In this document: piece after piece, positions 1 through 8,711 of the stretch
Numbering within the stretch: position 1 is the first letter of the stretch
Layout: each line of letters opens with the position of its first letter
DNA from: UBA4744 sp963723165
GTDB lineage: Bacteria > Actinomycetota > Acidimicrobiia > Spongiisociales > UBA4744
Direction of reading: 5' to 3'
Length of the DNA stretch: 64,000 nucleotides
Assembly: GCA_963723165.1 (NCBI GenBank)
Contig: CAVRPP010000013.1
Location: forward strand, 1-64,000
The notes under the pieces: generated by a model
What the model was told of the DNA's origin: nothing
Databases searched by the model: none
The model's input: only the letters and a program-made list of their open reading frames with translations
Made by a program: the position numbers and the translations under genes

Positions 1-28
1 TATTTACTAATTCAGTGCCATTCGTGTC

Positions 29-94
29 TGACCCCATTACACGCTTGACCCCATTACACGCTTGACCCCATTACACGCTGTGACCCCATTACAC
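29..94. repeat. Tandem repeat, four 17-bp units
   Basis: The 14-mer TGACCCCATTACAC occurs at 29-42, 46-59, 63-76 and 81-94, giving a unit TGACCCCATTACACGCT with periods 17, 17 and 18. The copies are adjacent with no spacers. The first copy is preceded by GTGTC. The array lies downstream of the decayed minus-strand gene at 233-1108. Function unknown; it may be a remnant of an intergenic repeat family. Confidence 0.9.
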
Positions 95-232
95 TGCCGG
101 TGAACCTTCTGCACGAAAATTTTTCTAGAAACATCCCTTCGAGCCCATCTGCGTGAAAAATCACCGTGCGCATTTAACCCAACATTATTCTTGCAGCGAT
201 AGGTTAAGATTGACCCGTTACCCGCTGCTTTA

Positions 233-1108
233 CTAGCCGGGTATTTTCATGATGTGGATGGATTTGTCTTTCCTGGCGCAGCGCCCGGGCTGATCATCGG
301 TCTTCATGCGATCCGAAACGACGATGATCCGATTGTCCGTCAACCAATCCACGCCTTCGACATTGCAATAAATACACTTGTCATTTTTATCCATGGAAAC
401 CGGTAAACTTGTCCTTTTCCCGATATCTTTGAAGATGCAAGGTCGACTTTGGCGACCCATAGGCGGAGAAGGCCTGTGAAACGATTGCGACGTGTTTGCC
501 GCGTATGGCAGATGTCGGCATAGTCCTCGAAATCCATCTCTTCGGGCAGCTTGATTTTACCGATGTGTTTCCAGAATTTCTTCCTTTGCTTAAACACCTG
601 GATCCTGCCATGGCCTGTGTCCCTGCCTTCGTCGCCGCCCTCACAATGATTTCCCTCACACAGGGCCAGGAGCAACAAATCCCCCTTGTGGCGAACCACT
701 GCGGCACCCTCAAAGCCCTTGCTGTCGGATGAAAAATCATAATCAAGCCACTTTGTGCTGACGGGTTTGAGATTAGCATCCAGCTCTAAGACCTTTCCCT
801 GATAGTTATCGTCATGTTCAAGCGCTTCTATCATCAGAAACAGGTGGCCGGTTTTCGGGTCCCGGGTAATGGCCTCGAAACCCCTGCGGCACTTAGCTGG
901 GGACCAACGATCTTGCCCTTGCCCAGCGGATTCTTTTTGTTCTGACCTTGAGGCGCCCAATACCCTTCATGCAATCCATAACAACCAGGATATCCTTATC
1001 CCTGACCACAACCCCGCTAGCCTCCAGGTGTTCTTTATCCCTGACGTTCTTCAACAGAGGTGCCAGCTTACTGTTCGGTATCCAGCTTTAAGTATTTTTT
1101 CCCCATAG
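233..1108 (-). pseudogene. Multiply frameshifted gene, phytase-like/SdiA-regulated-like propeller protein
   Basis: A start with a good ribosome site (GGAGGAAACT before ATG at 1108) opens with MGKKYLKLDTEQ and then stops. The reading continues in other frames: a segment containing ASGVVVRDKDILVVMDC, one containing KNPLGKGKIVGPQLS, a long one from GFEAITRDPKTGHLFLM through KGFEGAAVVRHKGDLLLLALC to IKLPEEMDFEDYADI, then VAIVSQ, ISGKGQVYRFP, and finally VEGVDWLTDNRIIVVSDR down to the stop at 233. At least four frame changes are needed for about 290 residues. The repeated short beta-like blocks suggest a propeller esterase-like protein, but the family assignment is tentative. The stretch is AT-richer than the rest of the window. 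Either a true pseudogene or very poor sequence at a contig end. Confidence 0.6.
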
Positions 1109-1389
1109 TTTCCTCCGATCATTGTTTTCTTCTGCTTATCTTGCTACCAAAACGGACTATTCAAGTAGCTTATGAAGACAATCCATACCAAAAATAATCC
1201 GTTTGACCAGCCATTATTCTTAAGGATAGGAATTCCAATGCCTGTTTTTCGGGCAGTGTAGCCCCGATAGAGGGCGAGAGGCCAACCCCGTCCCCACGGC
1301 GGTCAAGCCAAGGAGGGCGCCTTCAGCGGCGATTTTTTCGGGGTAATTTACTTTACGCCCACCGGCAGCGCCAGACGCCGGGCCAGATT
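1109..1389. other. Intergenic stretch without a supported gene
   Basis: This 281-base gap lies between the divergently decayed gene at 233-1108 and the transposase tail. The first part is AT-rich and would hold the promoter of the minus-strand gene; from about 1240 the composition switches to GC-rich. I see no convincing coding segment, tRNA or repeat in it. Confidence 0.5.
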
Positions 1390-1780
1390 TCATCGAAACC
1401 GAAAGTCGAGCTTGAAGTTGTAGAGCCAGGAAATGCGCGGGTCGACGTTTTCGCGAACCAGCTTGTCGGGCAGGCTGGTAATGCTCGCGTAATCGCTCCA
1501 CATTCGGTGCGTTGTAGTCGGTGACCACGATGGTGTCTTCGGTCACGCGGATATCGCCGTCGAGGCCCTGGAAAAGTGATTTGGCCAGATGTGCGGCGTC
1601 CAGATAGCGGGCAGACCGGTCGCCCAACCGCTGGCGTCGCGGGTGGTGGCCGCTGGGCGAGTAAGGCCATCGTCATCTGCCCATAGCGGATATTCAGATT
1701 CATCGTGCCCGCGCGTTTCCATCCGAGGGCTTGGTGGGTGTTGAAGGCTACCACATGCCAGCGCTTGGGATAATCGCGGG
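1390..1780 (-). pseudogene. C-terminal remnant of a DDE-type transposase
   Basis: Read on the minus strand, three frames together give the end of a transposase-like protein: RDYPKRWHV...NTHQALGWKRAGTMNLNIRYGQMTMALLAQ, then AHLAKSLFQGLDGDIRVTED followed by TIVVTDYNAPNVERLREHYQ, then RISWLYNFKLDFRFR and a stop at 1390-1392. The N-terminal catalytic part is missing and at least two frame changes are present. No inverted repeats or target duplication could be identified. The family (IS4/IS1634-like) is recalled from general resemblance only. Confidence 0.55.
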
Positions 1781-1823
1781 TCAAGGTATCAGTTTGGTGG
1801 GCAACCGACATACCCACAACCGG

Positions 1824-2146
1824 CCGCTGCCCGTATTCGGGGACGGGATGCAAACCCGATCGCTCTGCTATGTCGACGATTTGATCGAGGGAATCCTGCG
1901 TTTGCTGGCCAGCGACTATGTGGGACCGGTCAATCTCGGAAACCCCGACGAGATCACGATCCTGCAGTTGGCCGAAGTCATCCAGGCGGCCAGCGGGAAT
2001 TCTCCGGGGATTGGAGTTCCATCCCCTTCCACAAGATGACCCCCTGGTGCGCTGCCCGGACACGCATTCTGGCTGAAGCCGAGCTGGACTGGAGGGCCGG
2101 GGTCACGCTGCAGGATGGGATTGAGCGCACGATCGGTGGTTCCTGA
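1824..2146 (+). pseudogene. C-terminal remnant of an NAD-dependent sugar epimerase/UDP-glucuronate decarboxylase
   Basis: The segment PLPVFGDGMQTRSLCYVDDL followed by IEGILRLLASDYVGPVNLGNPDE is typical of the C-terminal half of UXS1/RfbB-type short-chain dehydrogenases. The frame then breaks near residue Gly-Asn-Ser-Pro at about 2000; other frames continue with FHPLP, DDPLVR and finally LDWRAGVTLQDGIERTIGGS to a stop at 2144-2146. The Rossmann nucleotide-binding half is absent; the sequence upstream is the transposase remnant, so the gene was probably truncated by it. Not expected to be functional. Confidence 0.6.
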
Positions 2147-2151
2147 AGAAC

Positions 2152-2170
2152 AAAGCCTGAAGTCGGCTTT
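2152..2170 (+). terminator. Possible weak hairpin terminator
   Basis: AAAGCC (2152-2157) and GGCTTT (2165-2170) form a 6-bp stem around a 7-nt loop just after the epimerase remnant and before the CBS gene. The T tract is only three bases, so termination activity is uncertain. Confidence 0.3.
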
Positions 2171-2217
2171 CCCTCGAGGGGGGAAATCACTAGGGTTTGC
2201 TCCGAAGGAGGTAACCC

Positions 2218-2610
2218 GTGAAGCTCCGGGCGATGGTTGGGGGACGAGCCGCCGTGTGCGGCCCTGAAACTACTCTGCAGGACGTTTCGGAGGCGATGCT
2301 GGCTACCCAGGTGGGTTCAGTCGGTGTGGTGGAAGGACGCCAACTGACCGGGATCATCACCGAACGGGATGTGCTGCGCGCCGCCGCCGACGGAGTAGAT
2401 CCGGTCACCGAGATCGTGCGGGACTGGATGACCGCCGACCCCGATGTGTTCTCGCCCGAGGCTCAGGTGCGGGAGGCGGCCGAATGGCTCCTGGAGACCG
2501 GCTACCGGCATATGCCCGTCATGGAAGACGGTGAGTTGCTCGGAATCGTCAGCATCAAGGACATCCTCTGGGCGATGGTCGGCCCCGGCCCCGACATCGA
2601 CACAGACTGA
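2218..2610 (+). CDS. CBS-domain pair protein
   Basis: A 130-residue stand-alone protein made of two CBS motifs (about residues 8-62 and 70-126). Each shows the usual pattern: a GIITERDVL segment in the first, and GYRHMPVMEDGELLGIVSI followed by DIL in the second. Tandem CBS domains form a Bateman module that binds adenine nucleotides such as AMP, ATP or SAM and usually regulates a partner, which cannot be named from context. Start GTG at 2218, chosen because a near-perfect Shine-Dalgarno (AAGGAGGTAA) lies just upstream. It is the first intact gene after the decayed strip, and converges on the membrane-protein gene that ends at 2611 immediately after its stop. Confidence 0.9.
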   Translation: MKLRAMVGGRAAVCGPETTLQDVSEAMLATQVGSVGVVEGRQLTGIITERDVLRAAADGVDPVTEIVRDWMTADPDVFSPEAQVREAAEWLLETGYRHMPVMEDGELLGIVSIKDILWAMVGPGPDIDTD

Positions 2611-3306
2611 TCAGTCGGAGTCCGGGTAGGTCTGGAACAGGCTGAGTGCGTACACGGTCGACAGCGACAACACCCCTCGCTCACCGAGTTCTTCGATCAG
2701 CATCGTTGTCAGGTTTCGTCCGGCCGCCGTCATCAGGTCTATCACCCCGGCGAAAAAGAACATTCCGACCAGCAACAGTGTGAAGATCGTCCGCGCCCTG
2801 TTCAAGACCCGGTCGGGGGCGCGAGGGCCGGTCCAGATGAGGAAGAAAGCGGCCAGGGCAAACAGGCCCATGGCGAAGAATTCGCCGAGATTGATTGCCC
2901 CGTACCGTCCTATTCCCGGTATCCACGCTTCGAATCGGACCAACCCGGCGATGGCTTTGCCCAGCTCGCCGTGGATGGCGATCTGATCTTCGATGCCCAC
3001 CACCAGGAAGAGCACCCCGAGCGTGGCGATCGGTCGCCAGCGGGTTCGCCCGGCGAGGTAGATGAGGGCCGTCCCGATGGAGATCGCCTTGGCCAGGTCC
3101 CACATCCCCAGCAACGATCTGCTGTCGCCCAGCGCCACCCGACCGCCGTCCAAAGCGCTGAAGAACTGCAGCACCACATCGATGACAAAGATCGTTCCGA
3201 GCAGAATCCAGGCTTTCCGGACCCCGGCCGGCGAGAGCCCGGTCCAATGCGGGCGAAGCGGCGTATCCGGGTGGGCCGCGTCTCTCTTCAGGCCGTCGGC
3301 ATCCAC
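2611..3306 (-). CDS. Conserved-looking multi-pass membrane protein of unknown function
   Basis: 231 residues with a short hydrophilic N-terminus (about 30 residues) and roughly five to six hydrophobic segments, including WILLGTIFVIDVVLQFF, IATLGVLFLVVGI and IFTLLLVGMFFFAGVIDLM. No catalytic motif is recognised. The GTG start at 3306 lies inside the last codons of the HerA-like ATPase gene, overlapping it by 19 bases, so the two are translationally coupled and probably work together, for example as a membrane anchor or partner for the ATPase (inference). The C-terminus is hydrophilic. I do not recognise the family. Confidence 0.8.
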   Translation of the reverse strand: MDADGLKRDAAHPDTPLRPHWTGLSPAGVRKAWILLGTIFVIDVVLQFFSALDGGRVALGDSRSLLGMWDLAKAISIGTALIYLAGRTRWRPIATLGVLFLVVGIEDQIAIHGELGKAIAGLVRFEAWIPGIGRYGAINLGEFFAMGLFALAAFFLIWTGPRAPDRVLNRARTIFTLLLVGMFFFAGVIDLMTAAGRNLTTMLIEELGERGVLSLSTVYALSLFQTYPDSD

Positions 3307-5672
3307 ACCAGGGCCATTTCGTCTACGGCGATGTCGGTCTTTTCGAGCCCGATCTCGATCGTCTGGTTATCCCGGGCGGCCTCATTCCAACGGTCGGTGA
3401 TCTCCATAAGGTCCGAGGAGAGATCGTCTTCGAGGTTGTCCAGATCCTCTGCCTTGTCGGTCAGAGCTTCTTCCGCCGACCGGAGCCGCTCCTTGGTGCG
3501 GACCGTCTGCGACCTGCGCGAAGCCGCGCCGGACAAGCTGCGGGACCGTCGCCTGCCGCCCAGGAACACGGAGAGGAGTTCGCCTGCACCGGCAACCAAT
3601 TCTTGCTGGCGCCGGCTCTGGGTGTCCACTTCCAGCTCCCGGGTCCGCCGTTCGGCCGCAACCAGCTGGTCTTTGACCCGATCGATCTTGACGCGGTAGC
3701 GATCCCGCAGCTTCGCGACTTCGGCGTCGGCGGCATCCTCTGCCGCCTCCTCGCAGCGGGTGGTGAAGTCTTCGGCCGATTCCCCGATTCGCGAGTAGAG
3801 CTTCAGCTGCTCATTCTTGAATACCTCGACCCGGCGGTTGCGGTACAGCCACTCCTTGAGGTCTGTTTCGGCCTTCTTGAAGAAGGCGGCGGAATCGACC
3901 GGCGCCTCGGTCAACACAAACGTCCCGCCCCCGGGAGCCCCGGGGCGAAGGTCGCGGTCGTCGTAGTCGACGGTGATGTGATCGGCCGGGTCGAAGGTCT
4001 GTCCGAGCGGGTAGAACACGGCCTCCCACTCCTCTTTGTGGTTGACCTCTGCGTACCGATCGTCGTAGATGAGGTGCACCCGGGCCACCAGGCCGGCCTG
4101 ATGGCGCTCGCCTCCGGCGACGGCGCCAACCTTGTCCGCCCAGGGCGCCGCCCCGTCGAGGTGATACACCGGGACAGAGGGGGCAACTTCGGGCGAAACG
4201 ACCGTCTCATCGTCGGCAACCGGCGCCGGAGCAGCGGGGGCCGAGGGCGTTGACGCCTGGGCGGCCGCACGTTCCGGGGAGTCTTTCGTCAAGCGCGTCA
4301 CCTCATCGCGGGTCAAAGGACCGCGCAGATACGACATGGCCCATCGGGTTGTCATCAGCGCCGGTGCCGCCGATCGGGTGGTGTGCAGCACAAACTGGCG
4401 TTTGTCGAGTTCACCGATCAGCTTGTCGAACTGGTCCACATCGACCGTTCCCGATGCGGACTTCAACGCTTCGAGGATGCGAGCCTTGTCCCGTTCGGTT
4501 TGGAGGCGCCCGATCAGCCAGGTGCCTGCGTTCGACATCGCCTTGTAGTCGAGATCGACGGGGTTCTGGGTCGACAAGACCATCCCGACTCCGTGCGCTC
4601 TGGCCTGCTTGAAGATCGTCAGGATGGGCTTCTTGGAGGGTGGTTCGGCCGTCGGAGGAGCGAAACCGAATACTTCATCCATGTAGATCAACGCCCGCAA
4701 ATCGGATGTGCCGGGCTGGCGGCGCAACCAGGTCACCATCTTGGACAACAGAAGCGTGACAATGAACTGCCGTTCCTCCTCACCTAGATGCTGGAGATAG
4801 ACCACGGCCGCCCGTGGCTTCCCGTCCGGGGTGAAGAGCATCGATTGGATGTCGACGGGCGGACCTTCCATCCAGGAGCTAAACGACGGAGATGCCACGA
4901 GCCCGTTGAGCCGCATGGCCAGAGCCGTTCGATCCTTGGGAGGGAAGAAGGTATCGACCTCAAACACGCCCAGTTTGCGGATCGGTGGGTCCTGTACCTG
5001 TCCGATCAGCTGGGCGAGGTCGAGATCCGTCCCGGCTTTCCAGGCCTTCTCGATGATGTTGGCCAGAAGGATGTGCTCCCGGCTGGAGATCGGGTCGGCT
5101 TCGATCCCGGCCAGCACGAGGAGGCTCGAGACGAACCCTTCGATTTCGTCTCGCCCGGTTTCCCCGTCCGTGTCCCAATCGAGTTCGGGGGCAGCCAGCG
5201 ACCCGACGATGTTGAGCGGAATCCCGGCGCTCGACCCGGGGGTGTAGATGGCGAACTCGGCCCCGGTCCCCAGGCGAAGGAGACGGTCGGATCCGATGTC
5301 CCACTTTTCCAGGCCGCTTTTCCAGAGCTCTGCGGTGCTGGCGGCGAAATCATCGGGGGTGACTCCTTTGCGTTGGGCTTCCCCCTCGTCGATCCAGGGA
5401 AGGAAGTCTGTCGGTTGGAAGTTGGGGAAGTTGAGCAACAGGTTCCCCATGTCCCCCTTGGGGTCGATGATCAGGGCCGGGATACCGGACAGCAGCGCCT
5501 CTTCGAGCAGGATGACTCCGAGACCCGTCTTGCCCGAGCCGGTCATACCAACGATCACCCCGTGGGTGGTGAGATCGTGGGCGTCGTACAGTCGTTGATC
5601 GCCGGTCCGGTCACCCGAGGACGGATCGATGTCTCCACCGATGAAAAACTGGCCACGTTCGACGTCGACCAT
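3288..5672 (-). CDS. HerA/FtsK-like P-loop ATPase with C-terminal coiled coil
   Basis: 794 residues. The N-terminal half is a RecA-fold ATPase of the HerA/VirB4 type: Walker A GMTGSGKT at 42-49, IIDPKGDMGN just after it, Walker B ALIYMDEVFG at 327-336, and the sensor-like MVLSTQNPVDLD after it, followed by an arginine-rich segment. Residues about 450-500 form an Ala/Pro linker, and the C-terminal 300 residues are charged with a long predicted coiled coil (ERRTRELEVDTQ, ERLRSAEEALTDKAEDL). Such ATPases pump DNA or protein substrates; no NurA nuclease is adjacent, so a DNA-end-processing role is not supported. The downstream membrane-protein gene overlaps by 19 bases. ATG start at 5672. Confidence 0.85.
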   Translation of the reverse strand: MVDVERGQFFIGGDIDPSSGDRTGDQRLYDAHDLTTHGVIVGMTGSGKTGLGVILLEEALLSGIPALIIDPKGDMGNLLLNFPNFQPTDFLPWIDEGEAQRKGVTPDDFAASTAELWKSGLEKWDIGSDRLLRLGTGAEFAIYTPGSSAGIPLNIVGSLAAPELDWDTDGETGRDEIEGFVSSLLVLAGIEADPISSREHILLANIIEKAWKAGTDLDLAQLIGQVQDPPIRKLGVFEVDTFFPPKDRTALAMRLNGLVASPSFSSWMEGPPVDIQSMLFTPDGKPRAAVVYLQHLGEEERQFIVTLLLSKMVTWLRRQPGTSDLRALIYMDEVFGFAPPTAEPPSKKPILTIFKQARAHGVGMVLSTQNPVDLDYKAMSNAGTWLIGRLQTERDKARILEALKSASGTVDVDQFDKLIGELDKRQFVLHTTRSAAPALMTTRWAMSYLRGPLTRDEVTRLTKDSPERAAAQASTPSAPAAPAPVADDETVVSPEVAPSVPVYHLDGAAPWADKVGAVAGGERHQAGLVARVHLIYDDRYAEVNHKEEWEAVFYPLGQTFDPADHITVDYDDRDLRPGAPGGGTFVLTEAPVDSAAFFKKAETDLKEWLYRNRRVEVFKNEQLKLYSRIGESAEDFTTRCEEAAEDAADAEVAKLRDRYRVKIDRVKDQLVAAERRTRELEVDTQSRRQQELVAGAGELLSVFLGGRRRSRSLSGAASRRSQTVRTKERLRSAEEALTDKAEDLDNLEDDLSSDLMEITDRWNEAARDNQTIEIGLEKTDIAVDEMALVWMPTA

Positions 5673-5833
5673 TGATGCTCCTTCGTTTCGAACAATCGAT
5701 TGTAGGGAGGATTGCGCAGGGTCCGCAGAAAACGCTCTCGCCTTGGCAGAAAGGCGCAGCCTCGTGCCTAGATTTGTGATTACGAAATGATCACCCCGGC
5801 CGCCACCGGCCGCATCGAACCCGGGAGGTTTGC

Positions 5834-6268
5834 GTGGACTGGCGGAAGTGGTTGAAGTGGGGTTTGATCGGTCTGGTCGGCCTGCTGGTGGTCATCCAGG
5901 CCGTCCCGTACGGCCGCTCTCACGACAACCCGCCCGTGGTCGCCGAGCCCGCCTGGGATTCTCCCTCAACCCGGGACCTGGCGGTACGGGCTTGTTACGA
6001 CTGTCACAGCAACGAAACGATCTGGCCCTGGTACACCAACGTTGCGCCGGTCTCGTGGCTCGCTACCAGGGACGTCGACGAAGGGCGCAAGAAGATCAAC
6101 TTCTCGGAATGGGGTGGCTCGCAAGAAGTAGATGAGCTGGTGGAAACGGTTGAATCGGGCGAGATGCCTCCCGTGTACTTCGAATGGATGCACGCGTCGG
6201 CTCGCCTGAGCGACCCCGAGACCCAGCAGCTCATTGACGGGTTGCAGGCGACCGTCGGGACACGTTGA
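5834..6268 (+). CDS. Membrane-anchored haem-binding (CxxCH) protein
   Basis: 144 residues: an N-terminal membrane segment (about 9-25, LIGLVGLLVVIQAVPYG) and an exported domain with one c-type haem motif, CYDCH at 54-58, in the context ACYDCHSNETIWPWY. The rest (VSWLATRDVDEGRKKINFSEW, then EIM-like EMPPVYFEWMH) matches the small Haem_bd domain family, where a distal Met/His completes haem coordination. It is likely an extracytoplasmic electron-transfer or cytochrome-like protein. Start GTG at 5834 with GGGAGGTTT upstream. No cytochrome oxidase genes are adjacent. Confidence 0.85.
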   Translation: MDWRKWLKWGLIGLVGLLVVIQAVPYGRSHDNPPVVAEPAWDSPSTRDLAVRACYDCHSNETIWPWYTNVAPVSWLATRDVDEGRKKINFSEWGGSQEVDELVETVESGEMPPVYFEWMHASARLSDPETQQLIDGLQATVGTR

Positions 6269-6338
6269 CAGACGATCCCTGTTCCTGGCGGTGAACCTCT
6301 GCGGCGCGACGACAGCGGGGAGACTCCAACAGGCGAGA

Positions 6339-7481
6339 TCAACGACCCAGGATCTCGACCAGACCCTCTCGTAACCTGGCCAGGTCGTCGCCCGAATTGT
6401 AGAAGTGGGGGCCGACCCGGATGCCCGCTCCGGGTCGAGCGTCGACGATGACCTGCCGGTCGCCCAGCGCTGCGGCAACTCTGTCCTCGTCACCAACGGC
6501 GAGCGTCACCGTTCCGCCTCGCCGATCGGGGGAGCGCTCCGACTTGATCGGGATCTCCAGTTCGTCTGCCATGTCGATGATCCACTGGGTCATTCGCAGC
6601 GATTTCTCCCGGATGGCCGGCACCCCGACCTCCCGAATGATCCGGTACCCCGCCCGGGCGCCGTACAGCGCCGGGACGTTGGGGGTGCCAGAAAGGTACC
6701 GCCATATCCCCGGTGCATACTCGATGGCTCCGGGCCGGAAATCGAAGGGCGCCCGGTCACCTTGCCACCCGACCAAACGCGGTTCGAACACCTCTTGAAG
6801 GTCCGGTCGCACGTACAGCCAGCCGGCGCCGGGACCACCGCTCAACCACTTCACCGAGCCACCGACGGCGAAGTCGACGCCGAGCTCGGACAAGGAGAAC
6901 GGGACGGTGCCCGCCGACTGATAACAGTCGAGGACGACCAATGCCCCGACCTCATGAGCGCGTTCGGTGATGGCGAGAGCCTCCTGAATGTAGGCGCTCT
7001 TGAACAGCACATGCGAGAGCGGGACCACGGCCGTGCGCTCGTCGATGGCAGCCAGGAAGGTCTCGGTCGGAACGGTGACACCGTCCCAGCTGCGCACCGT
7101 CGCGACATGTGCGCCGCGGACGTTGTGCCAGGCGTACATGACGGAGGGGAAGTTGAGCTCGGAGAACACCACCCGGTTGCGGGGGGCATTCAACGTGAGG
7201 CAGGAAGCGATAACCGCCTGGGCGACGGCCACGTTTTGGACCATCGCAATCGATCCGGCCGGTGCGCCGACGATCGGGGCGAGCTCGTCTCCGACCGATA
7301 CCGGCGTCTCCCACCACCCTTCGCCCCAGGCTCGCACCCCGCGGGCGGCCCATTCGTCCGCAAAGCGCTTCAGCTCGTCCCTGGCAGATGCAGGCATAGC
7401 GCCAAGTGAATGGCTCACCAGGTAGCTGGTGTCGGCCAGGATCGGGTAGCGCTCCCGGAAGGCGTCAAGGTGGTCGACCAT
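6339..7481 (-). CDS. Class V PLP-dependent enzyme, kynureninase-like
   Basis: 380 residues with the fold-type I pattern of kynureninase/class V aminotransferases: the opening SYLVSHSLGAMP resembles the kynureninase YLxxxSLG substrate loop, VVLDCYQSAGTVPF supplies the PLP-binding Asp, and GGSVKWLSGGPGAGWLYV holds the Schiff-base Lys. Kynureninase cleaves kynurenine to anthranilate and alanine; no other tryptophan-degradation gene is in the window, so the substrate is uncertain and an aminotransferase or desulfurase role remains possible. The gene is downstream of the small Cys-rich gene at 7560-7865, same strand, 78-base gap. Confidence 0.8.
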   Translation of the reverse strand: MVDHLDAFRERYPILADTSYLVSHSLGAMPASARDELKRFADEWAARGVRAWGEGWWETPVSVGDELAPIVGAPAGSIAMVQNVAVAQAVIASCLTLNAPRNRVVFSELNFPSVMYAWHNVRGAHVATVRSWDGVTVPTETFLAAIDERTAVVPLSHVLFKSAYIQEALAITERAHEVGALVVLDCYQSAGTVPFSLSELGVDFAVGGSVKWLSGGPGAGWLYVRPDLQEVFEPRLVGWQGDRAPFDFRPGAIEYAPGIWRYLSGTPNVPALYGARAGYRIIREVGVPAIREKSLRMTQWIIDMADELEIPIKSERSPDRRGGTVTLAVGDEDRVAAALGDRQVIVDARPGAGIRVGPHFYNSGDDLARLREGLVEILGR

Positions 7482-7559
7482 GGTGGAAGTCTAAAGCCAT
7501 GCAGGAGGCGGGCGGCTCCAGAGTCCGGCGGCGGTGAGACTGCTTGTCCGGAGCGGTGT

Positions 7560-7865
7560 TCAACGCCGGTGAAAGAGCTCCCGCCGCAAGATGGCAAACG
7601 TCTGCCGCTCGTCCTGTTGCTGGAAGAGCTTGCTCTCGATTGGCTGGTCGGCTTCGCGAAGGTCGAACGAAACGGTACCGCAGGCCTGACACGTTGTTCG
7701 GGAAATCCCCCCGCCGATGGGTGTCGAGTTGGTGTACCGGTGGTGCCCGGCCCGGCACTGGCGGTGCTGGCTCAGGAACAAGCCCGCCACGGCCAGCCGC
7801 AGCCGACGCCACCTGCTCAACCGGGCCCGGTGTTTGCCGGTCGCCACCGCCCCATTCTGTTTCAT
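7560..7865 (-). CDS. Small basic Cys/His protein, possible zinc ribbon
   Basis: 101 residues from ATG at 7865; upstream codons in this frame look non-coding (Arg/Pro/Ser rich), which decides the start. The N-terminal third is very basic (RARLSRWRRLRLAVAGLF). The centre carries CRAGHHRYTNSTPIGGG followed by TTCQACG, i.e. a Cys, a His pair and a CxxC that could bind one zinc ion. The C-terminus is charged (QQQDERQTFAILRRELFHRR). I do not recognise a named family. It lies between a LOG-family gene and a class V PLP enzyme on the same strand. Coding status rests on the clean, non-shadow residue composition from residue 30 on. Confidence 0.6.
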   Translation of the reverse strand: MKQNGAVATGKHRARLSRWRRLRLAVAGLFLSQHRQCRAGHHRYTNSTPIGGGISRTTCQACGTVSFDLREADQPIESKLFQQQDERQTFAILRRELFHRR

Positions 7866-7983
7866 TGGCTCTCTGTCCCTGTGTTGTTTCCTAGGTGGGC
7901 GAGCGGCATGACGGCAGCTCTCCCAGCTGCGCGGAGCATACTGCCGGACTTTCTCAAAGCAGAGACAATCGAACCTCCGACGG

Positions 7984-8541
7984 TTACGGCGAGCCGGAGC
8001 GGTTGGTGAAGTACTCCGTGACGGCGGCGGCCGCCTCATCGACGGTGGCGACGCACTGCACCAGGTCGCCGTTGGTCGCCAGCCGCTCTGTCAACAAAGG
8101 AACCAACTCCGCCCAGGTCCTGCCGACCGCGACGATCGGCACGGGTTGACGAGCACTGAACGGTGCTACGAGAGCGATATTCCAGGCCAGAACCAGTTCG
8201 GTGAGCGTGCCCAGGCTCCCCGGCAGCGCAACGACCGCGTCCGACATCGCCAGCATGTCCTGGATTCGTTCCGGAAGCGTTGCAGCCGGCCGTTCGTCGG
8301 TCACAAAGGCATTGGCACCTGCTCGGCCGGGGAACACGGATGGAGCGGTGACTCCAATCACCCGGCCTCCGCTCCCGGCTGCTCCCGCTGAGACGGCTTC
8401 CATGAGCCCACCGTATCCTCCGCTGGCAACCGTAAACCCGGCCCCGGCCAGCAGGCGGCCCAGTCGCACCCCGTCGCGGTAGTCGTGTTCCTCGGGGCCG
8501 GTGGCGGAGGCCCCGATTACGGCGACGATTCTCTGATGCAT
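7984..8541 (-). CDS. LOG-family protein (lysine decarboxylase-like, TIGR00725 type)
   Basis: 185 residues from ATG at 8541. The two signatures of the LOG/DprA-like Rossmann family are present: SGGYGGLMEAVSAGA (GGGxxGLM-type) and PGSLGTLTELVLAWN (variant of PGGxGTxxE). Family members include cytokinin riboside 5'-monophosphate phosphoribohydrolases and uncharacterised nucleotide-binding proteins; the closely related TIGR00725 group has no proven activity, so the substrate is unknown. An alternative GTG start at 8574 would add 11 residues, but the sequence MHQRIVAVIGAS is a natural beginning for the first beta strand. Confidence 0.85.
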   Translation of the reverse strand: MHQRIVAVIGASATGPEEHDYRDGVRLGRLLAGAGFTVASGGYGGLMEAVSAGAAGSGGRVIGVTAPSVFPGRAGANAFVTDERPAATLPERIQDMLAMSDAVVALPGSLGTLTELVLAWNIALVAPFSARQPVPIVAVGRTWAELVPLLTERLATNGDLVQCVATVDEAAAAVTEYFTNRSGSP

Positions 8542-8711
8542 ACCGCAAGTTTCGACCGGGTGATCACCGGACACAAATCGCCACGGGCACTGCCTCCAAA
8601 CGCCGCCTCCGGGCTCTGCAGGGTCATTGGTGGGTCTGCTAGGGCCACGCGACTCTGGTTGAACATCCCGGTGGGTGCGAAGATGATGGCTGCCTTTCAG
8701 TAGGAGATCGA

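Noticed and set aside
29..94. CRISPR-like array at the left edge
   Set aside because: Units are contiguous 17-mers with no spacers and no cas genes are present.
3288..5672. HerA-NurA DNA end-resection pair
   Set aside because: No NurA, Rad50 or Mre11 gene is adjacent.
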